Shown here piece after piece: positions 52,057 to 59,867 of a stretch of DNA of 64,000 nucleotides (within the stretch, counting starts at the first letter, position 1; each line of letters begins with the position of its first letter). The stretch spans positions 35,020 through 99,019 of the IMG/VR virus record IMGVR_UViG_3300025430_001199, one strand, 5' to 3'. The notes under the pieces were generated by a model that was not told where the DNA came from, searched no databases, and was given only the letters and a program-made list of their open reading frames with translations. Made by a program: the position numbers and the translations under genes. This stretch comes from a virus.

Positions 52057-52807
52057 TAATTTTATCTATGTTTCTTCTGTAAATGGAGCAAGCAAACATT
52101 TTATTGCCACGCTGATTACATACCTAATAAATGATTTATCTCCTGATATAGACTACGAATCTCATAATACTTCTTTCAGTAATTTTGCCACTTACCACAA
52201 TGAGTTTGATAATATTTTAGATAATGTACATACAAGCAGAACAGTAAAATGGCCGCCTTGGAAAGAAATTAATTTTTCAAATACTGACACTTATAAATCT
52301 TTGGGATTTCCCGGTGAAGGTATACCGATGTATCAGGATATTATTTCAGATTTTCCTAATTTTAAAGTAGTGGTCATTACAGTAGATCCCGCAGACTATA
52401 AGACTGTTGAACTAAATCATTTTTGGAAGCAGGATCCTGCATTTTATCTTGATCAGCTTGGTATAGAAGTTATAGATCACGGTGTTTTAATCTCCCCTGA
52501 CCAAGCTTCAGAATATATTGATCAATATTTAGAAAAAGGTATTCCTGAATATTTTAAACTAACAGATCCGGATGCTTGTCAAAACTGGTATAAAAGACTA
52601 CCTACCAATATAAGGGAAAGATATTTTTTTATAAACTTTGCAGATATTATAAGTGACCCGGAAACGGTTATTTCTTCTCTTGAAAATATTACACAAAAAA
52701 CATTTGATGATAATATGAAAAAACGTTATTATCATTATGTTGATTTGCAAATAGAATATTATAAAAAATACTTGCCCTGGCACCCTATATTACAAAAAGG
52801 ACAGTAA
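52049..52807 (+). CDS. Putative P-loop sulfotransferase-like protein (paralogue)
   Basis: 252 aa. Blocks FIYVSSVNGASKHFIATLIT at the N terminus and YFFINFADIISDPETVISSL near residue 205 align with the preceding gene; both also share VxxITVxPxDxxxVxLNHxWKxDxxxYLxQ in the middle and YKxxxPWHPIL at the C terminus. A recent duplication in phage time that has diverged. The loop has lost the second Gly-Lys pattern (S-K-H for S-G-K), so activity may differ. Confidence 0.45.
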   Translation: MLDNFIYVSSVNGASKHFIATLITYLINDLSPDIDYESHNTSFSNFATYHNEFDNILDNVHTSRTVKWPPWKEINFSNTDTYKSLGFPGEGIPMYQDIISDFPNFKVVVITVDPADYKTVELNHFWKQDPAFYLDQLGIEVIDHGVLISPDQASEYIDQYLEKGIPEYFKLTDPDACQNWYKRLPTNIRERYFFINFADIISDPETVISSLENITQKTFDDNMKKRYYHYVDLQIEYYKKYLPWHPILQKGQ

Positions 52808-53214
52808 TGTCAACAAAAATAACATTAATCACCCCTCCAGATTTTTATGAAACTGGAAATCTTAGTATCCTACTAGCACATTTAACTGATGAAGAACAAA
52901 CAGCAGTAAGTGATTGGTTGGGTAAACACGACCTAAATGAAAATATTAACCTATATTTTTATGATAATGAAAATAACTCAACTTGGTTTTTGTATGCGGC
53001 CAACCGATGCGAATATAAGTATATTAACATTGATTATGTAAATTATATTACACAATCGTTAAGCGGACATGTACTAGGCAAACCTGGATTTTATTATCGA
53101 ACAGATAATAGCGCATTGGCCGAAGTATATGCTCACATCAATACAAGACGTGTTGATACTGTAGAACAATTTTTAGAAAGTATTTTCAGTGACAAACAAA
53201 CTACAAACAACTAA
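52807..53214 (+). CDS. Small protein, unknown
   Basis: 135 aa, acidic and aromatic (ENINLYFYDNENNSTWFLY). It starts in a TAATG overlap and overlaps the clpX start by 26 nt. The LITPPDFYETGNLSILL start suggests an alpha/beta fold, but no family is recognised. Its co-transcription with clpX could hint at an adaptor; there is no direct evidence. Confidence 0.55.
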   Translation: MSTKITLITPPDFYETGNLSILLAHLTDEEQTAVSDWLGKHDLNENINLYFYDNENNSTWFLYAANRCEYKYINIDYVNYITQSLSGHVLGKPGFYYRTDNSALAEVYAHINTRRVDTVEQFLESIFSDKQTTNN

Positions 53215-54427
53215 TCATTGCTGTGACTTTTGTGGAAAAAGCAAAGAAGATGTTGAAAAACTCATTGTGGGCGAACATGCCGCTATATGTAATGACTGTA
53301 TTACATTATGCGTTGATATTCTAGAAGATGAAAAATTTAAGAAGGTAGCAGACAGTACCAAACGTTTAAACCCTGCCGCTATTAAAGATTTCCTTGACGA
53401 ATATGTTATTGGGCAAGATGATGCTAAGATTAGTCTAAGTGTAGCAGTTAGCCAGCACTTTAAACGTATCAATAATCCTAGCAAAGACGTACAGTTAGAA
53501 AAGACCAATATGTTATTACTAGGTCCCACAGGCTGTGGTAAAACCATGTTGGTGCGTAAGATTGCCGAGTATTTGGATTTACCATTTGCTATCTGCGATG
53601 CTACTAGCATTACTGAAGCAGGATATGTGGGTGATGATGTAGAAAGTATCCTACTGCGGTTGCTTAATGCCAGCGATGGAGATGTTGAAAAAGCCCAACG
53701 TGGCATTGTTTATATTGACGAAATTGACAAGATTGCCCGTAAAGGCGAAAGTACAAGCATTACTCGAGATGTCAGCGGGGAAGGCGTACAACAAGCATTA
53801 CTTAAAATGATCGAAGGTAGTGTTATGCGAGTTCCATATAATGGAAAACGTAAACATCCTGGCAGTGACATGCAAGAACTCGATACTCGAGGTATTCTGT
53901 TTATCTGTGGCGGAGCCTTTGTAGGTTTGGATAAACTTATTGAAAAACGTCTTCATAGTCGTAGTGTAGGATTTCACAGTGATATTAAATCTAAAGACGA
54001 TGCCACAGATTATTACAGTTTAACCACAACCAAAGACATTATTCAATACGGATTTATTCCTGAGTTTATCGGTCGTTTTGGCCTAATGTCCAATGTAAGC
54101 GAGTTAAGCGTTGAAGATTTGGTCCGTGTACTAAAAGAACCCAAGAACAGTTTGATTAAACAATATCAATACATGTTTGAACTGGATGGTATTGAACTAC
54201 AGTTTGAGGAATCTGCCCTAACACAGATTGCTGAACGAGCCAAAGAACTTAAAACCAATGCTCGTGGATTGAAAAACATTATTGAAAAGACCCTGTTGCC
54301 TTACCAGTTTGATGCTATTAATCTGGCCAATAGGGGATTATCTAAAATCGTTATTAACAAAGACACTATTGCTGGAACTAGTCCAGCCATAATGATATTT
54401 GACAACGAGCAGGTTAAAAGCCAGTAG
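53189..54427 (+). CDS. clpX: ClpX, ATP-dependent unfoldase of the ClpXP protease
   Basis: 412 aa, close to full bacterial length (424 in E. coli), GTG start. Zinc-binding domain with C12/C15 and C34/C37; Walker A GPTGCGKT (112-119); GYVG pore loop (145-148); Walker B IVYIDE (173-178); R-K-H pore loop (221-223); ClpP-docking tripeptide V-G-F (260-262) where E. coli has I-G-F; sensor-2 NARG (357-360). All functional parts are kept, so it should unfold substrates and dock to the host ClpP; no clpP lies in this window. With the tmRNA 7 kb upstream it may redirect or support degradation of tagged proteins. Confidence 0.97.
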   Translation: MTNKLQTTNHCCDFCGKSKEDVEKLIVGEHAAICNDCITLCVDILEDEKFKKVADSTKRLNPAAIKDFLDEYVIGQDDAKISLSVAVSQHFKRINNPSKDVQLEKTNMLLLGPTGCGKTMLVRKIAEYLDLPFAICDATSITEAGYVGDDVESILLRLLNASDGDVEKAQRGIVYIDEIDKIARKGESTSITRDVSGEGVQQALLKMIEGSVMRVPYNGKRKHPGSDMQELDTRGILFICGGAFVGLDKLIEKRLHSRSVGFHSDIKSKDDATDYYSLTTTKDIIQYGFIPEFIGRFGLMSNVSELSVEDLVRVLKEPKNSLIKQYQYMFELDGIELQFEESALTQIAERAKELKTNARGLKNIIEKTLLPYQFDAINLANRGLSKIVINKDTIAGTSPAIMIFDNEQVKSQ

Positions 54428-55016
54428 ACTGTAGGAATCCCACAAGCATAATGCGGGGTTCTTGAGCAAACTGTGTGACGGGAGTGACACAATGTGGAAC
54501 TTGTCCTCCCAAGTGATCCATGATAACCAACTGATTGAATACGGGCATGGTCACACTAGCAGTGGCGTCATCGTTGATAGACAGCAGTAATCCACCCCAA
54601 TCCCACTTCCATTCTCGACTCAAATACCAAATAAATCCAATATCGGCTCTATAAGCATCTTTGTGTACTCGAAACTGTCCACCTTCTTTCATAATGTAGC
54701 ACTTTAGTTCTACATTGATGATTTGTTTGTTTGTGGCCGTTTCTATGATAGGTTTGATGTAGGAATAAAAACTATCTCTAATGACCGAGTTGCCTTCAAG
54801 ATAGTTTGATCTATAGAACTCAGAAAAATATAACTCATCTGGTCCGGGAATACACGCTCTTGTATCATCTTTGAAATCTCTGGCGTAATATCCACGGCGT
54901 TCTTGTTGAATTTTATCGTAGTCTGCGTTTAAAAACTCTTGTCTTGCTAAAAGGGCTTGGGTTTCTGGCAAGGCATTTAAAATGACTTCCATGGGTTTTC
55001 CACTGCCTGTACTCAT
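54414..55016 (-). CDS. 2-oxoglutarate/Fe(II)-dependent oxygenase
   Basis: 200 aa. Jellyroll dioxygenase with iron ligands H118-x-D120 (FRVHKDAY) and H175 (VPHCVTPV), and R188 (EPRIMLVGFL) for 2-oxoglutarate, the order and spacing of prolyl-4-hydroxylase-like phage enzymes. DIGFIWYLSREWKWDWGGLL is the typical strand after the iron site. Substrate unknown; aquatic T4-like phages carry several such enzymes. Convergent with clpX, overlapping by 14 nt. AAGGA precedes the ATG. Confidence 0.85.
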   Translation of the reverse strand: MSTGSGKPMEVILNALPETQALLARQEFLNADYDKIQQERRGYYARDFKDDTRACIPGPDELYFSEFYRSNYLEGNSVIRDSFYSYIKPIIETATNKQIINVELKCYIMKEGGQFRVHKDAYRADIGFIWYLSREWKWDWGGLLLSINDDATASVTMPVFNQLVIMDHLGGQVPHCVTPVTQFAQEPRIMLVGFLQSTGF

Positions 55017-55120
55017 TGGGTATCCTTACATGTGTTATACTTACTTATTATATTATCTTGTAATATATTGATAAAAGTGATAAGTAAAATATATTTGCCA
55101 TAATGGTATAAAAGATTTAA

Positions 55121-55360
55121 ATGAGTAGAAACAACAAAGACAAAATTACAGGTTCTAAAATAATCGTAGGAGAACTACCCCTACAAGTTGCCCTGCGTAA
55201 GTTCAAACAGAAAGTAGATGATTCTGGCAAGTTGGAAATCTTGAAAGAAAACATGTTCTACACCAAACCAACCACTGAGCGTAAACGTAAAAAAGGTGCG
55301 GCCCGTGCCCGATGGCTTAAGAAGTTAAAAGAAAACGAGCTACCCAAAAAAATGTATTAA
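55121..55360 (+). CDS. rpsU: Ribosomal protein bS21
   Basis: 79 aa. Aligns over its length with bacterial bS21: I-x-V-xxx-P-x-x-V-A-L-R-x-F-K-x-x-x near the start, then FYTKPTTERKRKKGAA, the family signature, and a basic tail ending MY. bS21 sits by the 16S rRNA 3' end and takes part in selecting mRNAs. Phage bS21 genes are known in several aquatic phages. There is no Shine-Dalgarno; a TATAAA ends 8 nt before the ATG, so this mRNA may be leaderless too. It is likely incorporated into host ribosomes. Confidence 0.95.
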   Translation: MSRNNKDKITGSKIIVGELPLQVALRKFKQKVDDSGKLEILKENMFYTKPTTERKRKKGAARARWLKKLKENELPKKMY

Positions 55361-55376
55361 TTTTAACCAAAATTCA

Positions 55377-55435
55377 TTGACATTTCAATGTTCTAGTGTT
55401 ATAATATATGTGTTGTGTGTGTTATTCATACAACA
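55377..55435 (+). promoter_or_regulatory. Consensus sigma70-type promoter with hairpin at +1
   Basis: TTGACA (55377-55382), 17 nt, TATAAT (55400-55405). TGTTGTGTG (55411-55419) pairs with CATACAACA (55427-55435) with one G-U, starting 5 nt after the -10 box, at the expected transcript 5' end. The ATG used is at 55483. Confidence 0.8.
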
Positions 55436-55482
55436 TTTTTATAAACCTATTGCACCGTGAATCGGGCAGAAAGAAAATTGAA

Positions 55483-56682
55483 ATGGCTTATCATCCAAAA
55501 TTGGTAGCAGCATTTGGTGCCGACTTGTTTAAAGTTCTTGGTCCACCAGCTGATCGTGTTAAGTGGTCCTCTCTATCACTTGCAGAACAAAAATCCCGTC
55601 TTAAACGAATTCCAGAGTATGTGAATACACGTAGTTTGGGCAAACATCCTACTCTGGTCGATGTTCTAGTTCTTGCACTGAACAAACTGGTTTTGATGGG
55701 TACAGATAATCCTTTGTTGGGCATTGACTTGCCTGTGTATGACAGCTTGTTCGATGCCGCTAATAAACTAAACACACAGGCTCTTAATTATAATTCTAGC
55801 AATTTGCAACCACTAGACAAGCTGGTTAAGAATGCCGAAAAACAACGTGATGTTTTCCTGCGTCATATCTTTGAAGACATTATTTTCCGCTTCAATCCAG
55901 GTTTGGTATTGCCGGGTGTTGGGCGACTGAATAGCAAGGGTTTCTTGTTTGTTAATGATGCCCAGCATAGAACTTTAGGTTGTATTATTCTCGGTATTGA
56001 AGATGTGCCAATTAACTACATTACCAGTGATGAAGAATTCTGGGATGTGGCACAGTATGCCGCACTGAACATTCACAGTCTCACAGCCAGCGAGTTTGAT
56101 CGCTATCGTATTCGCGTTCAGCGTGAAACAGCCGCACAAGAAGCAGGCTTCCCTAGCGAGCCAGAAGACGCAATCAGTTTTGAACTTAGTCAGTTGTTTG
56201 GCAATCTCGGTATCGAAGTTATTGAAAAAGTCGAATCAGGTAGCCGAGCAGGTACGCTTACTAGTATCGGTAATATGATCAAGTATCGTATTGTGTATGG
56301 TAAAGATTATTTTACTCGTGCTACTACAATCAACGCACAGTTGTTTTCAACCAGTAAGTTCCATACTGCTAACAGTTGGGGTCTGATGGAGTTTTTGAAA
56401 TATCAAAACTTATCAGAAACTGATCTAGTAGTGGATCATGCTATTATGACAGCATTGGCTGAACGTTGGCCCAAGAAAAACACAGGTGGACAGTTGCACA
56501 AAAATATTAAGGATGCCTACAAAGACCAGACTTCTGCATCGTACTCAAACAGTCGTGTTCCAGAAGAGATGATTATTGCACACGGTATCTACCAAGTGTG
56601 TAAGAAGTATGCTCCTAGTATTAAATGGGCAGAACCTGCTTGGCCTAGTGGCAACAAGAAATTCAAATTGGCATTGGTCTAA
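55483..56682 (+). CDS. DGQHR-like (DndB/ParB-type) protein with DAQHR motif
   Basis: 399 aa from ATG 55483; the frame stays open upstream but those residues would fall in the leader hairpin. Residues 155-180 read FLFVNDAQHRTLGCIILGIE then DVPINYI, a variant of the D-G-Q-H-R-x-x-A-hhh-x-x-x-x-x-h-P-h motif of DndB-like and ParB-related proteins. Flanking regions are helical. DndB regulates DNA phosphorothioation, and other DGQHR proteins occur in defence islands. In a phage with an HNH gene immediately downstream it may form a nuclease system or a regulator. Function unproven. Confidence 0.65.
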   Translation: MAYHPKLVAAFGADLFKVLGPPADRVKWSSLSLAEQKSRLKRIPEYVNTRSLGKHPTLVDVLVLALNKLVLMGTDNPLLGIDLPVYDSLFDAANKLNTQALNYNSSNLQPLDKLVKNAEKQRDVFLRHIFEDIIFRFNPGLVLPGVGRLNSKGFLFVNDAQHRTLGCIILGIEDVPINYITSDEEFWDVAQYAALNIHSLTASEFDRYRIRVQRETAAQEAGFPSEPEDAISFELSQLFGNLGIEVIEKVESGSRAGTLTSIGNMIKYRIVYGKDYFTRATTINAQLFSTSKFHTANSWGLMEFLKYQNLSETDLVVDHAIMTALAERWPKKNTGGQLHKNIKDAYKDQTSASYSNSRVPEEMIIAHGIYQVCKKYAPSIKWAEPAWPSGNKKFKLALV

Positions 56683-57182
56683 TGAAAAACTTTGTTGCTA
56701 TAAACGAAAGCATCTCGACTCTTGAGCCTTACAAAGGATTTGACGAAGGTACTTACTACACAATGAGTATCTTTAACGAATTCTGTAAGACTCGAGATTT
56801 GAAGCGTGTGGCAATTTTTGGATACTACAAAAGCAAATACCACTGGACTAATGCAGAAGCACAAGAGATGTACAATAAAGCACCAGACGGATGGACTGAC
56901 GGTGTTGGCGTATATCGCAAATTTGACTGGGGTAAAGGCGAGAACAAAATTAAGTGTGGAGAAGATTGGGAATGGCACGAACCACAACTAGATCACCTAG
57001 TGCCTCGGTCTCGTGCTAAGACCATGGGTTGGACCAAAGAACAGATCAACCATCCTAGTAATTTCCAAGTACTGCCTGCATTTTTAAATCGTATTCTAAG
57101 TAATTTAACAGATGAGCAAGCACCTGCTATATTGCCACTAATTATTGCTCAATTTCCAAATGTAGTAATTGACAAATCCTAA
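56682..57182 (+). CDS. HNH nuclease paired with the DAQHR protein
   Basis: 166 aa, TAATG overlap with the DAQHR gene, so coupled. The nuclease core is E-P-Q-L-D-H-L-V-P-R-S, then an asparagine and H in NHPSNFQVLP, then N-R-I-L-S-N. No zinc cysteines are seen. The N-terminal 90 residues are Tyr/Trp-rich and may bind DNA or the partner. Unlike the homing enzymes in this window it has no NUMOD motifs and is in a fixed two-gene operon. Its last codons overlap the next promoter. Confidence 0.7.
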   Translation: MKNFVAINESISTLEPYKGFDEGTYYTMSIFNEFCKTRDLKRVAIFGYYKSKYHWTNAEAQEMYNKAPDGWTDGVGVYRKFDWGKGENKIKCGEDWEWHEPQLDHLVPRSRAKTMGWTKEQINHPSNFQVLPAFLNRILSNLTDEQAPAILPLIIAQFPNVVIDKS

Positions 57183-57197
57183 GAACGAAAGTATAAT
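57169..57197 (+). promoter_or_regulatory. Consensus sigma70-type promoter giving a leaderless transcript
   Basis: TTGACA (57169-57174), 17 nt, TATAAT (57192-57197), then only 6 nt to the ATG at 57204. Confidence 0.85.
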
Positions 57198-57203
57198 AAA
57201 CAC

Positions 57204-57734
57204 ATGGCAAAACATTTAATGGTTGATATGGAAACTATGGCAGTTTCCCCAAATGCAACAGTACTCAGTTTGGGTGCTGTACACTTCAATCCCTATGGCA
57301 ACGGCTATGGTGATAAACTCTACTTCCGTATCAATATCGATGATCAAGATGCACTAGGTCGTGAAGTTGATCCCAACACAATCGAGTGGTGGAGCAAGCA
57401 AGACCCTGCGATCATGGAAGAAGCGTTTAGTCCTGACAATCGCATCAGCCTAGTAGATGCCATGGACCAGTTCCACAAGTTTGCTTGGGGCTGTGATGCG
57501 TTCTGGAGTCATGGTGCTACCTTTGACCTTGTGATCATCGAAAACATCTATCGCCAGCTAGGCAAACCCTTGCCGTGGAACTACTGGCAGTTGCGTGATA
57601 CTCGTACCTTGTTTGACCTGGGCTATGATCCAGATATGCCACAGGGTGCCAAACACGATGCTTTACAGGATGCTATCCGCCAGGCTGTGGGTGTACAAAA
57701 CATCTACGCTAAAATGAAAATCAGGGAGCGTTAA
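57204..57734 (+). CDS. DEDDh 3'-5' exonuclease, DexA/Rv2179c-like
   Basis: 176 aa. D8 and E10 in M-V-D-M-E-T, a third acidic residue in ATFDLVII, and the H/D pair in AKHDALQDA mark a DEDDh exonuclease. The EWWSKQDP block after PNTI is shared with T4 DexA and the Rv2179c family, which act on DNA or RNA 3' ends. Could serve in host nucleic acid breakdown or RNA turnover. mRNA expected to begin at the ATG. Confidence 0.88.
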   Translation: MAKHLMVDMETMAVSPNATVLSLGAVHFNPYGNGYGDKLYFRINIDDQDALGREVDPNTIEWWSKQDPAIMEEAFSPDNRISLVDAMDQFHKFAWGCDAFWSHGATFDLVIIENIYRQLGKPLPWNYWQLRDTRTLFDLGYDPDMPQGAKHDALQDAIRQAVGVQNIYAKMKIRER

Positions 57735-57735
57735 T

Positions 57736-57945
57736 ATGTCAGAAGTACCAATCAACTATATTCCTTCACCTAGTGTAGAACTAGAACTAGAACAACGAAC
57801 CTACAATGTTGTCATGAATGGCAATGAAGTAGGATTTAAAGTATATGGCGAAGAGGATGACCTCGATACTTTGGAAATGCTGATTGCCTATTTGGTCAAA
57901 GCTGCTGCCGCTACATTACCCGACGACGAAGACGACGAGGAATGA
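57736..57945 (+). CDS. Small acidic protein, unknown
   Basis: 69 aa, one nt after the exonuclease gene. A beta-type start (YIPSPSVELELEQRTYNVVM) and a strongly acidic tail (PDDEDDEE). It might mimic nucleic acid or inhibit an enzyme, but nothing shows this. Convergent with the DUF454 gene. Confidence 0.6.
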   Translation: MSEVPINYIPSPSVELELEQRTYNVVMNGNEVGFKVYGEEDDLDTLEMLIAYLVKAAAATLPDDEDDEE

Positions 57946-58371
57946 TTATTTGAACCAGCCTAGCTTCTCACCAGCGGCTAGTCTGCGTTCAGCTTCTGCT
58001 CGACTTCCGGGTAATCTATAGGCCCATAGAATAATCAAGGCAAAGAATATACTTAGTCCTAGACATAGTTTCCAGTTACCAGTACGCCAGTAGATTAATA
58101 CTAGGCTAAAGTCCATGCTTAGGAACATAGCCCATTTGGCCAATGTAGGAAAGACACGCCCGTTTTGCCAGTTCTTGATAAATGGTCCAAACAACTTGTG
58201 ATTAAGCATGTAGTTGTGAAACCGTTCACTGCTTTTACTAAAACACCAAGTAGCAAGTAATGCTGGTGTTGACCAAGGTAATCCCGGAACAAAAGTTCCT
58301 AGATAGGCAATGCCTAAAAATACAATACCTAAGCTAAACCAAAGTGCTTTTTTAATCTTATTCATTGTCAT
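57946..58371 (-). CDS. DUF454 (YbaN-like) inner-membrane protein
   Basis: 141 aa. The GIVFLGIAYLGTFVPGLPWS, then TPALLATWCFSKSSERFHNY pattern and the GPFIKNWQNGRV motif are those of DUF454/YbaN. Three to four membrane helices are predicted (about 8-40, 75-95 and 100-120). Function in bacteria is unknown. In the phage it could belong with the other membrane proteins of the window. Overlaps the upstream minus-strand gene by 14 nt. Confidence 0.85.
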   Translation of the reverse strand: MTMNKIKKALWFSLGIVFLGIAYLGTFVPGLPWSTPALLATWCFSKSSERFHNYMLNHKLFGPFIKNWQNGRVFPTLAKWAMFLSMDFSLVLIYWRTGNWKLCLGLSIFFALIILWAYRLPGSRAEAERRLAAGEKLGWFK

Positions 58372-58636
58372 CCTTTACATGGTCTGATTTTGGACCAATA
58401 TCTTTCATCTTTTCAAAATACTCCGCTCGACTGCGTTCAAATTCCTCTTTATTGAATGTAGACGAGTTTTTGATTTCTTGTATAATAGGGTGTAGAAGTT
58501 TATTGGTAATGATTTTGGAAAATGTTTCCAAGACTTGTTCAGGATCTTCACCTCGAGCTATACGTTTTTTAGCCCGTTCGATTCCGTCAGCTTGTGCTTT
58601 CAAAACCCAATCCTGAAATTGATAGTCTTCTTCCAT
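58358..58636 (-). CDS. Conserved small protein, unknown (GluTR-dimerisation-like motif)
   Basis: 92 aa, helical and charged. Residues about 30-56 (EDPEQVLETFSKIITNKLLH then PIIQEIK) resemble the L-T-N-K-L-L-H-x-P helix of the glutamyl-tRNA reductase dimerisation domain. The catalytic parts of that enzyme are absent, so any link is only to the helix bundle. First gene of a two-gene minus-strand unit. Confidence 0.55.
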   Translation of the reverse strand: MEEDYQFQDWVLKAQADGIERAKKRIARGEDPEQVLETFSKIITNKLLHPIIQEIKNSSTFNKEEFERSRAEYFEKMKDIGPKSDHVKDDNE

Positions 58637-58671
58637 CCCTTACTATAGCATAATATTTACTCAAAGTCAAG

Positions 58672-58700
58672 TTGACACAGTGAGTATATGAATGTATAAT
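58672..58700 (+). promoter_or_regulatory. Consensus sigma70-type promoter giving a leaderless transcript
   Basis: TTGACA (58672-58677), 17 nt, TATAAT (58695-58700), then 7 nt to the ATG at 58708. Confidence 0.85.
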
Positions 58701-58707
58701 AACTACT

Positions 58708-59055
58708 ATGACCACTAATGCTTTTATCTTTGCTTGGGACTGCTATGGTATAGAATCCATTGTGCCCATTAGTCAATATGAACACATTGACCGTGATAAC
58801 ACCATGCGTATCCTAGCAGAGAAGCCTAGAGTATCTAATCCCATGGATGGTATTATCCGTAATTTGTTGATGAGAGCAAGATTTAATCCACAACGAAACT
58901 ATGAAATTTATGCTATAGATTGTGATACTAGTTTAGATGAAGTATTTTGGCATGAACAATGGGAAGAATATCCACAGGAAACAGCAGAACTGATTCGCGA
59001 ACGAGGACACAAACTATACAGCGATAGATCTACTATAGAAAGAACTATAAAATGA
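58708..59055 (+). CDS. Conserved phage protein, unknown
   Basis: 115 aa. The motifs AFIFAWDCYGIESIVPISQYE, ILAEKP, RNLLMRARFNPQRNYEIYAI and VFWHEQWEEYPQETAELIRERG form a set I associate with aquatic T4-like phages. No function known. Start codon at the predicted mRNA 5' end; ATGA overlap with the phosphoesterase gene. Confidence 0.7.
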   Translation: MTTNAFIFAWDCYGIESIVPISQYEHIDRDNTMRILAEKPRVSNPMDGIIRNLLMRARFNPQRNYEIYAIDCDTSLDEVFWHEQWEEYPQETAELIRERGHKLYSDRSTIERTIK

Positions 59056-59867
59056 AAATCAATTTAGTATCAGATTTACATTTGGATATTTCTAAATTCT
59101 TAGAAATGCCCGGCGGCGAGGTATTAATCCTTGCTGGCGATATCTGTGAATATAGAGCATTGAAACACGAGTTTCACGAAACCAAAACCATCGATCGAGA
59201 ACCGGGAGATTATTGGTGCCATGATTTCTTTGAGTTTGAATGTGCCAAATATGATCAAGTGTTTATGGTCATGGGTAATCACGAGCATTACCGTCATAGG
59301 TTCGATAAGACCTATAATGACCTAAAAGCTATTCTGCCTGCTAATGTGACATTGTTAGAAAATCAAGCAGTGGAGTACAATGGTGTTATGTTTATGGGTG
59401 CTACATTGTGGACTGATTTGAATCGTGGCGATCCTATTACCGTATACACCGTTAAGGATAGTATGAATGACTACAAGGTTATTCAAAACTTTTACCCAGA
59501 AAAATCTCTATATCATAAACTAACTCCTGATCATACACATCGAGTTCATAAGGACACTTTGGCTTACTTTAAGCAAACACTGGAAGCCAACCTCGATCGA
59601 CCATTTGTTGTTATTACCCACCATGGTCCGAGTTATTTGAGTATCAACGAAAAGTTTAAACACGACTACCATATGAATGGCGGCTATGTTAGTGATTTAA
59701 GTGATTTTATTTTGGATCATCCTAATATCAAAACTTGGGTACATGGGCATGTTCACGATCCCTTGGATTATATGATAGGAGATACTCGTGTGGTGTGTAA
59801 TCCTCGTGGGTATGTTCCGTGGGAAGCTGGTAATGGATTTGATGTTAACTTTACCTTTGAAATATGA
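59052..59867 (+). CDS. Calcineurin-like metallophosphoesterase
   Basis: 271 aa. Full metal site set: D8-x-H10 (VSDLHLD), GD in LILAGDICEY, G-N-H-E, H in VITHHGPS and G-H-x-H (WVHGHVHDP). Family members hydrolyse phosphodiesters or phosphomonoesters; substrate here unknown (cyclic nucleotides, RNA ends and Ap4A are options). Overlaps neighbours by 4 nt on both sides in one transcription unit. Confidence 0.92.
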   Translation: MKINLVSDLHLDISKFLEMPGGEVLILAGDICEYRALKHEFHETKTIDREPGDYWCHDFFEFECAKYDQVFMVMGNHEHYRHRFDKTYNDLKAILPANVTLLENQAVEYNGVMFMGATLWTDLNRGDPITVYTVKDSMNDYKVIQNFYPEKSLYHKLTPDHTHRVHKDTLAYFKQTLEANLDRPFVVITHHGPSYLSINEKFKHDYHMNGGYVSDLSDFILDHPNIKTWVHGHVHDPLDYMIGDTRVVCNPRGYVPWEAGNGFDVNFTFEI

